A DNA stretch of 64,000 bases, taken from NCBI GenBank assembly GCA_947631955.1, contig CANRNJ010000008.1:62001-126000 (forward strand), in the 5' to 3' direction. How positions within the stretch are numbered: the stretch's first letter is position 1; each line of letters starts with the position of its first letter. Source of the stretch: an uncultured Lachnospiraceae bacterium. Lineage in GTDB: Bacteria; Bacillota; Clostridia; Lachnospirales; Lachnospiraceae. Shown here piece by piece: positions 8,564 to 15,945 of the stretch. The translations under genes and the position numbers were made by a program. Below the pieces are notes generated by a model. It saw only the letters and a list, made by a program, of their open reading frames with translations, made no database searches and was not told where the DNA came from.

Positions 8564-10732
8564 ATGTCAGTAAGGATTGCACTAGCAGGAAACCCGAACT
8601 GCGGCAAGACAACGCTGTTCAACGCATTGACAGGATCCAATCAGTTTGTCGGAAACTGGCCCGGCGTTACGGTGGAAAAGAAAGAGGGTAAACTAAAAGG
8701 GAACAAAGACGTGGTCATCATGGACCTTCCGGGGATCTATTCTCTGTCGCCCTACACGCTAGAAGAAGTGGTGGCCAGAAATTATCTGATCAATGAGAAG
8801 CCGGATGTGATCATTAACATCATTGACGGTACAAATATCGAGAGAAATCTGTATCTGTCCACGCAGCTGATCGAACTTGGCATACCGGTTCTGATGGCGG
8901 TCAACATGATGGATGTCGTCAATAAGAACGGGGACAGCATTTCTCCGGAGAAACTGCGGAAAAATCTCGGATGCGAAGTCGTGGAGATATCCGCGTTGAA
9001 GGGAACCGGTATCCGCGAAGCAGCCGATAAGGCGGTGGCTTTGGCAGGCCGCAGGCCGCAGACGATCGTGCACAGATTCGATGAACGTGTGGAAAGCGCA
9101 ATATCCGATGTCTGCGCGCAGCTGAAAGGAGTGCCCGAAAACCAGAAGAGATTTTTTGCCATAAAACTTTTGGAGAAAGATTCCAAGATTGCGGAGCAGA
9201 TGAGCGACGTCCCCGATGTGAGCGGACAGATCAGGAATCTGGAAGAAATGTTTGACGACGATACGGAAAGCATCATCACCAACGAACGGTATATGTATGT
9301 TGCATCCGTTATCAAGGATTGCGTTGTCAAGAATAAGAAAAACGTGCTGACCACGTCCGATAAAATTGACAGGATCGTCACAAACAGATGGGCCGCGCTG
9401 CCGATCTTTGCGGTCGTGATGTTTATCGTATACTATGTATCCGTGACGACTGTGGGCGCGTTCCTGACGGATTGGACGAACGATGTGCTGTTTGGAGAGA
9501 TTATACCGCCTGCCATTGAGAGCCTTCTTGTGAGCATCCATTGTGCCGATTGGCTGCAGGGACTGATCTTGGACGGTATCGTGGCCGGTGTGGGCGCGGT
9601 TATCGGATTTGTTCCGCAGATGCTTGTGCTGTTTCTTTTTCTGGCTTTTTTGGAGTCATGCGGCTATATGGCGAGGATTGCCTTTATTATGGACCGTATT
9701 TTCCGCAAGTTCGGATTGTCGGGAAAATCTTTTATCCCGATCCTGATCGGCACCGGCTGCGGCGTGCCCGGCATTATGGCTTCCCGGACGATCGAGAATG
9801 ACAGGGACCGCAAGATGACGATCATGACCACGACGTTTATCCCGTGCGGGGCAAAACTTCCGATCATCGCGCTGATTGCGGGCGCGTTTTTTGACAACTC
9901 CGGCGTGATCGCGTGGAGCGCGTTCTTTGTCGGTATCGCGGCGATCATCTGCTCCGGTATCATCCTGAAAAAGACCAAAATGTTCGCAGGGGATCCGGCG
10001 CCGTTCGTGATGGAACTGCCGGCGTACCATATGCCGACTGTGGGAGCGGTCCTGAGAAGTATGTGGGAGCGCGGATGGTCTTTCATCAAAAAGGCTGGCA
10101 CGATCATTCTGCTGTCGACTATCGTTTTATGGTTCTTGATGTCTTTCGGATGGACGGACGGCGGTTTCGGAATGTTGGAAGCGGAACAGCTTGATTCGAG
10201 TATTCTGGCGAAGATCGGAAGCGCTGTCGCATGGATCTTTACGCCGCTCGGATGGACACAGGCGGGAGAAGGCTGGAAAATGGCGGTTGCAGCCATTACC
10301 GGTTTGATTGCAAAAGAAAATGTTGTCGCAACTTTCGGCATGTTGTTTGGATTTGCGGAGGTAGCCGAGGACGGCACGGAAGTATGGGGAAGTCTGGCGG
10401 CGGTCATGACACCGGTTGCGGCTTACGGGTTCCTTACCTTCAATCTTCTGTGCGCACCGTGTTTTGCGGCGATGGGCGCCATTAAGAGAGAGATGAACAA
10501 CCGGAAATGGTTTTGGTTTGCCATCGGATATCAATGTCTGCTTGCCTATGTGGCGGCAATGTGTATCTATCAGCTTGGCACATTCTTTACGGGCGGCGGT
10601 TTCGGGATCGGAACGGCGGCAGCCATACTGCTTGTGATCGGTTTCCTGTATCTGCTGTGCAGGCCGTACAAAGAGCCGGGTTCGCTGCGGACGGCTGCGG
10701 CCGGAGTTGCAAAAGCGGCAAATAAAGTATAA
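8564..10732 (+). CDS. feoB: Ferrous iron transport protein B
   Basis: A 722-residue Fe(II) transporter. The N-terminal G domain has GNPNCGKTT (G1), DLPGIYSLSP (G3 with switch) and VNMMDVV (G4 NxxD). The membrane region has the two Gate motifs, seen as LIGTGCGVPGIMASRTIEND and a second Cys-containing segment LLCAPCFAAMGAIKRE. ATG 8564 follows AGGAGGAGG; the frame's first ATG at 8543 overlaps the site. Ends before a structured repeat and a small Cys-rich partner gene. Under probable iron control via the upstream operators. Confidence 0.96.
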   Translation: MSVRIALAGNPNCGKTTLFNALTGSNQFVGNWPGVTVEKKEGKLKGNKDVVIMDLPGIYSLSPYTLEEVVARNYLINEKPDVIINIIDGTNIERNLYLSTQLIELGIPVLMAVNMMDVVNKNGDSISPEKLRKNLGCEVVEISALKGTGIREAADKAVALAGRRPQTIVHRFDERVESAISDVCAQLKGVPENQKRFFAIKLLEKDSKIAEQMSDVPDVSGQIRNLEEMFDDDTESIITNERYMYVASVIKDCVVKNKKNVLTTSDKIDRIVTNRWAALPIFAVVMFIVYYVSVTTVGAFLTDWTNDVLFGEIIPPAIESLLVSIHCADWLQGLILDGIVAGVGAVIGFVPQMLVLFLFLAFLESCGYMARIAFIMDRIFRKFGLSGKSFIPILIGTGCGVPGIMASRTIENDRDRKMTIMTTTFIPCGAKLPIIALIAGAFFDNSGVIAWSAFFVGIAAIICSGIILKKTKMFAGDPAPFVMELPAYHMPTVGAVLRSMWERGWSFIKKAGTIILLSTIVLWFLMSFGWTDGGFGMLEAEQLDSSILAKIGSAVAWIFTPLGWTQAGEGWKMAVAAITGLIAKENVVATFGMLFGFAEVAEDGTEVWGSLAAVMTPVAAYGFLTFNLLCAPCFAAMGAIKREMNNRKWFWFAIGYQCLLAYVAAMCIYQLGTFFTGGGFGIGTAAAILLVIGFLYLLCRPYKEPGSLRTAAAGVAKAANKV

Positions 10733-10755
10733 GATTTATGGCAGCTGCATCAGAG

Positions 10756-10902
10756 GATATGGTATAATAAGCGCAGACCCAGCGGTCTGCGCTAAGAGAA
10801 TTGCTTTGCAATTCTCCCGGAATGGTTTACGGTACTGGCATCTGAGAATATGGTATAATAACTCCAGAATCTGTCTGCTGCGCAGCCGTCGTGCTGACGC
10901 AC
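10756..10902 (+). repeat. Dispersed structured repeat, copy 1
   Basis: Begins with gatatggtataataa, then a 10-bp hairpin (10770-10779/10784-10793, loop cagc), a 9-bp hairpin (10796-10804/10808-10816, loop ttt), a diverged middle and the end word cgcagccgtcgtgctgacgc. The same series occurs at 39312-39430. The first hairpin differs between copies at two positions on each arm and pairing is kept in both. This copy carries an internal extra segment starting with another atggtataata word. Confidence 0.75.
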
Positions 10903-10926
10903 TTTAAGATTCTGTCGTTACCATAT
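10848..10926 (+). repeat. Nested long inverted repeat
   Basis: ATATGGTA (10848-10855) pairs with TACCATAT (10919-10926), CAGAATCT (10865-10872) with AGATTCTG (10907-10914), and inside lies CGTC/GACG (10887-10890/10896-10899). Together they form one long imperfect stem overlapping the end of repeat copy 1, between feoB and the small Cys-rich gene. Confidence 0.5.
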
Positions 10927-10976
10927 CAGGTGAAATCAAATGCTCGCTATGCTCGCGCTTGATTTCCTGCTGATAT
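10923..10976 (+). repeat. Palindrome followed by partial repeat word
   Basis: ATATCAG (10923-10929) pairs with CTGATAT (10970-10976) and GAAATCAA (10932-10939) with TTGATTTC (10959-10966). It runs into gatatgatacaataaatgcagaccc (10972-10996), a truncated copy of the word that opens the dispersed repeat, directly before the next gene's ribosome binding site. Confidence 0.5.
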
Positions 10977-11014
10977 GATACAATAAATGCAGACCCTTAA
11001 AAGGAGTTGATGTT

Positions 11015-11146
11015 ATGGGAACGGCAATCGTTCTTGCGATCGTGGCGGGAGCGGCGGCGCTCGCGCTGCGAAGCATCATAAAAGATAAAAAAGCGGGAAA
11101 ATCCGTACAGTGCGGCGATTGTTCGCACTGTAACAGATGCCATTGA
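11015..11146 (+). CDS. FeoB-associated Cys-rich membrane protein
   Basis: A 43-residue protein: one membrane segment (MGTAIVLAIVAGAAALALR) followed by a basic linker and a tail with four cysteines and two histidines, CGDCSHCNRCH. This is the arrangement of the FeoB-associated Cys-rich family, small proteins that follow feoB in Firmicutes and probably bind metal at the membrane. AAAAGGAG lies nine bases before the ATG. It overlaps the next gene by 10 bases. Function in iron transfer is inferred from location. Confidence 0.85.
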   Translation: MGTAIVLAIVAGAAALALRSIIKDKKAGKSVQCGDCSHCNRCH

Positions 11147-11925
11147 CCGCGGCGCCGCTGTCATACCACATATGGCTCCCGGCGTCTTATGAGAGCACGG
11201 ACAAACGGTATCCCGTCATTTATATTAACGGAGATATTCCGCTGCGGGAGACCGCGGCGGAAGTTGTCCGGTTGGCCGCGCAGAAGGGCCCGTTGGAAGA
11301 CACCGCGGATGGGGCGCAGGCGGATCTGCCGGAAGACATCGGAGAGACCGCGCCGGAAGAGTTTATGATGGTCTGTGTGCAGCCCGAAAGTTGGAACGAT
11401 GATTTTACACCGTGGCGCGCGCCGTCATTCCGAAAGGGAGAAACGGATCCTGCGGGCAGGGCGGATGCGTACCTCGACCGGCTGACACAGGAGGTAAAAC
11501 CGTACATCGATACGCATTACCGGACTATGTCGGAAGCGGAAAACACGGCAATTTTCGGGTATTCTCTGGGCGGGCTGACGGCTGTTTATGCGGTTTACCG
11601 CACGGAAGTATTCGGTGCGGCGGCAAGTCTTTCGGGGTCGCTGTGGTACGACGGTTTCTGCGAGTATATGGAGAAACAGAAGCCTGTGCGCAATGACATG
11701 AGGATCTATCTGTCTTTGGGCGATAAAGAGAGCGCAAGCCGCAATCCGCGCATGAGCCGCGTGGCGGACTGTACGCAGAGGGCGGCTGCTGTTTTAAAAG
11801 ATCAGGCGGCCTCGGTTTATTTTGAGTGGAACAAGGGCGGACATTTTCAGGATATACCGGAACGGTTCGCCAAAGCTGTCAAGTGGTGGCAGCAGGATAG
11901 GATGCTTAGATATCCGGGCCGATAG
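11137..11925 (+). CDS. Putative esterase, alpha/beta hydrolase (esterase D-like)
   Basis: A 262-residue protein resembling PF00756 esterases. It has an N-terminal HIWLPASYESTDKRYPVIYINGD strand/turn, nucleophile elbow GYSLGG (Ser about 142) and a C-terminal GGHFQDIP supplying the His. No signal peptide. The ATG at 11137 is the only start after an in-frame stop and has no ribosome binding site of its own; it overlaps the small Cys-rich gene, so translational coupling is likely. Substrate unknown; siderophore esterases belong to this family, but an iron role is only suggested by position. Confidence 0.75.
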   Translation: MPLTAAPLSYHIWLPASYESTDKRYPVIYINGDIPLRETAAEVVRLAAQKGPLEDTADGAQADLPEDIGETAPEEFMMVCVQPESWNDDFTPWRAPSFRKGETDPAGRADAYLDRLTQEVKPYIDTHYRTMSEAENTAIFGYSLGGLTAVYAVYRTEVFGAAASLSGSLWYDGFCEYMEKQKPVRNDMRIYLSLGDKESASRNPRMSRVADCTQRAAAVLKDQAASVYFEWNKGGHFQDIPERFAKAVKWWQQDRMLRYPGR

Positions 11926-11942
11926 CGCGCGGGGCAAAAACA

Positions 11943-13193
11943 CTAATTTTCCCGCCTGTAACGCGCTTCTTCATATGTCTGGTGGATCGTCCGACATTCT
12001 GCGCTGTCGTAGATGCCGGCCGCTTTTTCGATCTCGGAGGGGGACTCGTACCGCGCCGGATGTTCTTTGCGGTAACGCCGTATGAATCGACGGTATTCTT
12101 TGCGGATGCGTTCCCGCTCCGACAATTTATGGGGTATTGTTCTTACCCGTTTGATCTTGACCGCTTCATCGGTCGATTCCAGTTCTTCCACAATATCTCC
12201 GTTGTCGTCCGTCGCTGCCCGGAAAGTCCGAAAAGTGTCGTAGACGGTCTTTATCAACAAAGCGGCCGCGGCCGTCAGGACGATCACGGTCATGATATCA
12301 AATAAAGTGCCTAGCCATTCCGGGGGTTCAAGGGGCGCGGCCTGTTGGTCACCCATGATCAGCGCCGGGTCTATTGGGGCGGGATCCGGTTGATATTCTT
12401 TCATAAATTCCTCATAATCAAACTGAATACGGGCATTGGATTCCCGGATGTCACGGTAATGGCGGACGGAAGCGGTCAGTATCGACGGCAGTATGGCAAT
12501 GGCAAACAGCAGAAGAAAAAGGGCCAGCATACCGGTTCCGATTGCGTAGATCCGCCGGGAAGGAATGTTGCAGGTCCGCTTGTTGAAGGCGAGATATTCT
12601 TCCGTTTCGGTTATATACCGGTGCAGCATGGCGATCACCGTATATACCGCCGCGCTGAACAGAGCCGCATTGCACACGGCCGGATTGTATAAGTTGACCG
12701 CGAAAAAATAAACGGCGGTAAAATACAAAAGCACGGCAAAAGACGGAGTGGACAGGCTGTCGTAACGGATATGCCGGTGGCTCTCATCTGCGGCCTGCGC
12801 ATCTTTTGGCGCTTCGTCTTCTTTTAGTCTGGCCTGTGTCAGGCGTTCCGATATATGATACAGGATCATAAATATTGTTTCGCCTATCATCGTCCAAAAG
12901 TACAGCCAGAACAGAGCGCTTCCGCGAAGCGGTGTGCCCACATACCATCCCAGAGCGGCGGTGGCCGCCAGTATCGCAGCGCACACGGACAGATAAGCAG
13001 ACAGTCCCCTGCACCTGCGGGCGGCAATGTCCGTTGCCGCTGCCGGAAAGAAAAGGATAAGACATTTGGAATACAGGTGCCGCCCGATCAGATCCGGCTG
13101 TTTTGCGCCAAGACAGTACAGGGCGGGCAGAACGATCGCCAGGATAAGGGTGGCATGAATCCATTCGGTTGTCCGTAGAATCGTTTTTCTCAA
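11943..13193 (-). CDS. Membrane protein with DUF4129-like tail
   Basis: A 416-residue protein with several N-terminal membrane segments, a further segment near 310-330, and a C-terminal cytoplasmic region (ERIRKEYRRFIRRYRKEH...YESPSEIEKAAG...YEEARY) like the DUF4129 domain that ends transglutaminase-type proteins in MoxR-DUF58 operons. The transglutaminase domain itself is absent. The start is TTG 13193, overlapping the DUF58 stop (TTGA) and 10 bases after GGGAGG. Third gene of the operon; role unknown, probably envelope assembly. Confidence 0.65.
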   Translation of the reverse strand: MRKTILRTTEWIHATLILAIVLPALYCLGAKQPDLIGRHLYSKCLILFFPAAATDIAARRCRGLSAYLSVCAAILAATAALGWYVGTPLRGSALFWLYFWTMIGETIFMILYHISERLTQARLKEDEAPKDAQAADESHRHIRYDSLSTPSFAVLLYFTAVYFFAVNLYNPAVCNAALFSAAVYTVIAMLHRYITETEEYLAFNKRTCNIPSRRIYAIGTGMLALFLLLFAIAILPSILTASVRHYRDIRESNARIQFDYEEFMKEYQPDPAPIDPALIMGDQQAAPLEPPEWLGTLFDIMTVIVLTAAAALLIKTVYDTFRTFRAATDDNGDIVEELESTDEAVKIKRVRTIPHKLSERERIRKEYRRFIRRYRKEHPARYESPSEIEKAAGIYDSAECRTIHQTYEEARYRREN

Positions 13194-14377
13194 CTTCTCT
13201 CAACCTCCCGCCGGATCAAGTGGATATTGGCCGGTGTTTTTACCTCGCAGGTTTCGTTTTTCGTGCAGGGGACGATCCAGATCGCCTGTCTGCTGCGGCC
13301 GATATAATTCTGGATCGCGGTCTGATTCCGATCGGCGTTTTTGGATATAAAGATCATAACGGCATCGTCGGACGTTTCCGAAGAAAAGAGAGCGGCATAT
13401 TGGCTCCGTATGTTGTCGGGAACGTTGTATTTTCCGGTGAGAAGACGGGTAAAAGGAATCACTGTACCGGCTGTTTTGTGACGGGTAAGCGTCTGCTCGA
13501 TCCGGTTGAGCTGCTTTCTGCCGCCGGCCGGTTCTATCAGGACGACCTGCGCTTCCGAACTGCCGGGCCATGACCTTTCGGGCCGTATGCTTATGTTTGC
13601 AAAGATACCGACTTCCATGCCGCGGGTAATGAGTTTCTGCGCAATAGAGGCGGCGAGAGAGATGGAAGCTTCCACAAGATATTCGTATTTGAGTATTGCG
13701 CTGTCTTCCAGATCCAGATAAAGCATCACTTTTTCGGTGAGGGTCGATTCAAAGGTGTTGACCATCAGTTCACCGGTGCGGGCGCTCGCTTTCCAGTTGA
13801 TCGTTTTCATGGGATCCGTCACGGTGTATTCGCGTATGGAAGAGAACGCAAAGGGATCTTCGTACATTTTTTTTGCGCACTGAATATTGCCCATAAGCCG
13901 CTCGCATGCGACGATGATGTCCGACACATCCGTCCTTGCCGCATAGACATACAACTCCGCATCCGCCGGGAACTCCACGGAAAAGTGCCGGTCATGCAGC
14001 AGAGAGAAAGTGGTAAGCCATGACTCACTGACCCGGTAATGGCCTCTCTGCGTGCAGATCAAAGTGAGTTTCCTCGTGATGCGCTGATTGCCCAACAATG
14101 AGAAAATATCCCGTTTATAGACATAATCGCTTATCTGGGTATTTTCATAGTTGAGAAAAGACAAGTTTCGATCCGTGTGAAAAGAAACTTCCAGAATAGG
14201 AAGCACCAGTCTTTTCCGATTCTCGATCCGCTCCGTCATCTGCGCCTGTTCGCCCATATAGACATGATCCTGAAGAAAGTCCAGACAGACCGACAGGTCC
14301 CGGTGCCAGTGTCTGGCATAATACAGATTCCAGAGGAACGTAAGAAGAAACAGTCCGAGTATGAATAAACTGATCAT
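13190..14377 (-). CDS. DUF58 domain protein
   Basis: A 395-residue protein with one or two N-terminal membrane segments (MISLFILGLFLLTFLW) and a soluble region ending in a vWA-like DUF58 domain (DPMKTINWKASARTGELMVN with the characteristic P.....NWK.SAR block around residue 195). The ATG overlaps the MoxR stop by four bases (ATGA). The open frame extends 600 bases further upstream through moxR in another frame, which is not coding. Works with MoxR in a poorly understood envelope or maturation system. Confidence 0.85.
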   Translation of the reverse strand: MISLFILGLFLLTFLWNLYYARHWHRDLSVCLDFLQDHVYMGEQAQMTERIENRKRLVLPILEVSFHTDRNLSFLNYENTQISDYVYKRDIFSLLGNQRITRKLTLICTQRGHYRVSESWLTTFSLLHDRHFSVEFPADAELYVYAARTDVSDIIVACERLMGNIQCAKKMYEDPFAFSSIREYTVTDPMKTINWKASARTGELMVNTFESTLTEKVMLYLDLEDSAILKYEYLVEASISLAASIAQKLITRGMEVGIFANISIRPERSWPGSSEAQVVLIEPAGGRKQLNRIEQTLTRHKTAGTVIPFTRLLTGKYNVPDNIRSQYAALFSSETSDDAVMIFISKNADRNQTAIQNYIGRSRQAIWIVPCTKNETCEVKTPANIHLIRREVERS

Positions 14378-15330
14378 GGTCTGGTCCAGTCCTCCGTAGG
14401 AAGCGGGATGCTGCCAAGCAGCTCCTGTATATAGATCTCTCTTTCTTCGGCATGTGCGGCGTCTGAGATCATCCGGTGCGCCAATACGGGAACGGCAACG
14501 GCTTTGACGTCCTCCGGGACCACAAAATCTCTTCCCTGAACCATGGCGAAACCCTGAGAGGCCCGCAGAAGAGCCAGCGTTCCTCTGGGGCTTACTCCCT
14601 CGGTGATGCTGCGGGAATCCCCGGATGCAGAACCGTATTTTCTCGTTCCGTGTACAAGATCCACGAGGTAATCCCGCAGGTCCGTATGAACATAGATATT
14701 TTTGCAATCCGCCTGTAAACGGATGATCTCCTCCCGCGTGCAGACCGGTTTGATCGTGTCCAAAGGCTGTTCGGTGATATAGCGGTCGATCATGCGCCGC
14801 TCTTCCGCTCTGCTTAAGCTTCCCATGCCGATCTTCATGAGGAAACGGTCCATCTGCGCCTCCGGAAGCGGATAACAGCCCAGCGTTTCCACAGGATTCT
14901 GCGTCGCCATAACGAAAAACGGCGAGCCTGCCGGTCTGGTCACGCCATCGACGGTGACTTGAGATTCTCCCATACATTCCAAAAGGCTTGACTGCGTCCG
15001 CGGCGTCGCGCGGTTGATCTCGTCCGCAAGAAGCAGATTGGTAAATACGGGGCCTTCTTTAAACACAAAATGTCCTTTTTCCTGATCAAAATAGGACAGG
15101 CCGGTCACGTCACTCGGCAGAAGGTCGGGTGTAAACTGGATCCGGCTGAAAGCAAGATCCATGGATCGGGCAAGCGATTTCGCAAGTACAGTCTTGCCCG
15201 TGCCCGGAATATCTTCCAAAAGCACATGCCCGCCGGCGGCGAGAGCGGCCAGAAGAAGTTCCGTCACAGCCTCTTTGCCGACGATCACTCTGGATACGTT
15301 TTCCTTGATGCGCAGCAGCAGATCGCTCAT
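14374..15330 (-). CDS. MoxR family AAA+ ATPase
   Basis: A 318-residue ATPase with Walker A DIPGTGKT (about 40-47), Walker B LLLADEINRA (about 100-109), MATQNPVETLGCYPLPEAQMDRF (sensor/arginine-finger region) and a helical C-terminal lid. MoxR proteins act as chaperones that mature or assemble partner complexes, typically with vWA proteins such as the DUF58 protein encoded next. AGAGGAG precedes the ATG. Divergent from the BlaI-type repressor gene. Confidence 0.92.
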   Translation of the reverse strand: MSDLLLRIKENVSRVIVGKEAVTELLLAALAAGGHVLLEDIPGTGKTVLAKSLARSMDLAFSRIQFTPDLLPSDVTGLSYFDQEKGHFVFKEGPVFTNLLLADEINRATPRTQSSLLECMGESQVTVDGVTRPAGSPFFVMATQNPVETLGCYPLPEAQMDRFLMKIGMGSLSRAEERRMIDRYITEQPLDTIKPVCTREEIIRLQADCKNIYVHTDLRDYLVDLVHGTRKYGSASGDSRSITEGVSPRGTLALLRASQGFAMVQGRDFVVPEDVKAVAVPVLAHRMISDAAHAEEREIYIQELLGSIPLPTEDWTRP

Positions 15331-15453
15331 ATTTTTTCTCCTCTAAGATAACAAATCCGTCAGCCATTCCATAGCGGCATTTTCTTTACAAGTTGATGAT
15401 ATCATTTTACCCAATAAATAGGAATATATTGTGAAAAATTTTTTTGAGAATGG

Positions 15454-15504
15454 TTGACACATGTAACCCATCGTGTTACAGTCAAATAAGGGTTACATAT
15501 GTAA
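15454..15504 (+). promoter_or_regulatory. BlaI-type autoregulated promoter with two operators
   Basis: -35 TTGACA (15454-15459), 17-base spacer and extended -10 TGT-TACAGT (15474-15482). Two ACA-N2-TGT dyads, the BlaI/MecI operator core, lie at 15457-15464 over the -35 and at 15495-15502 (full TTACATATGTAA, 15493-15504) just after the start. An additional TGTAAC-N7-GTTACA dyad spans the spacer and -10 (15462-15480). Strong sign of autorepression by the gene that follows. Confidence 0.75.
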
Positions 15505-15555
15505 ACTATATATGAGAAGCATTTTGGAAACAGATGCTCCGGAATGGAGATTAGT

Positions 15556-15945
15556 ATGAAAGAAAAAGAAATCGGCCTGTCAAACAGTGAGTGGCACATT
15601 ATGGAAAATCTGTGGGAGTCGTCCCCCAAGACGGCGACGCAGCTGATCAAGGCGATGGAAACAGAAACAGGATGGGCGAAGAGCACGACGAAGACGGTGC
15701 TGAAACGGATGGAAAAGAAAGGTTTTATCGGTTACAGGGAAGGGGAGAAGGCAAGAGAATACTATCCTCTCATCAACCGGGAGGAAGTCGTGGAATCGGA
15801 AACGAGCAGTTTTCTCAACCGCATCTACAACGGCAGTCTGGGGCTGCTGGTCAATACGCTCGTAAAGAAGCAGGATCTTTCGGAGAGCGAGATGGAGGAA
15901 CTGTACAATATTATTAAAGAGGCAAGGGAGAGGAAACAGTCATGA
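15556..15945 (+). CDS. BlaI/MecI family transcriptional repressor
   Basis: A 129-residue winged-helix repressor: LSNSEWHIMENLWESSPKTATQLI then WAKSTTKTVLKRMEKKGFI, the classic BlaI DNA-binding helices, and a C-terminal dimerisation half. In this family the repressor is inactivated by a sensor protease, here encoded immediately downstream with a four-base overlap. GGAG seven bases before ATG 15556 favours it over ATG 15544. Its operators are visible in its own promoter. Confidence 0.9.
   Translation: MKEKEIGLSNSEWHIMENLWESSPKTATQLIKAMETETGWAKSTTKTVLKRMEKKGFIGYREGEKAREYYPLINREEVVESETSSFLNRIYNGSLGLLVNTLVKKQDLSESEMEELYNIIKEARERKQS

Noticed and set aside
14378-14977. Upstream 200 codons of the DUF58 open frame
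   Set aside because: They run through moxR in another frame; the ATGA junction with the MoxR stop marks the true start at 14377.
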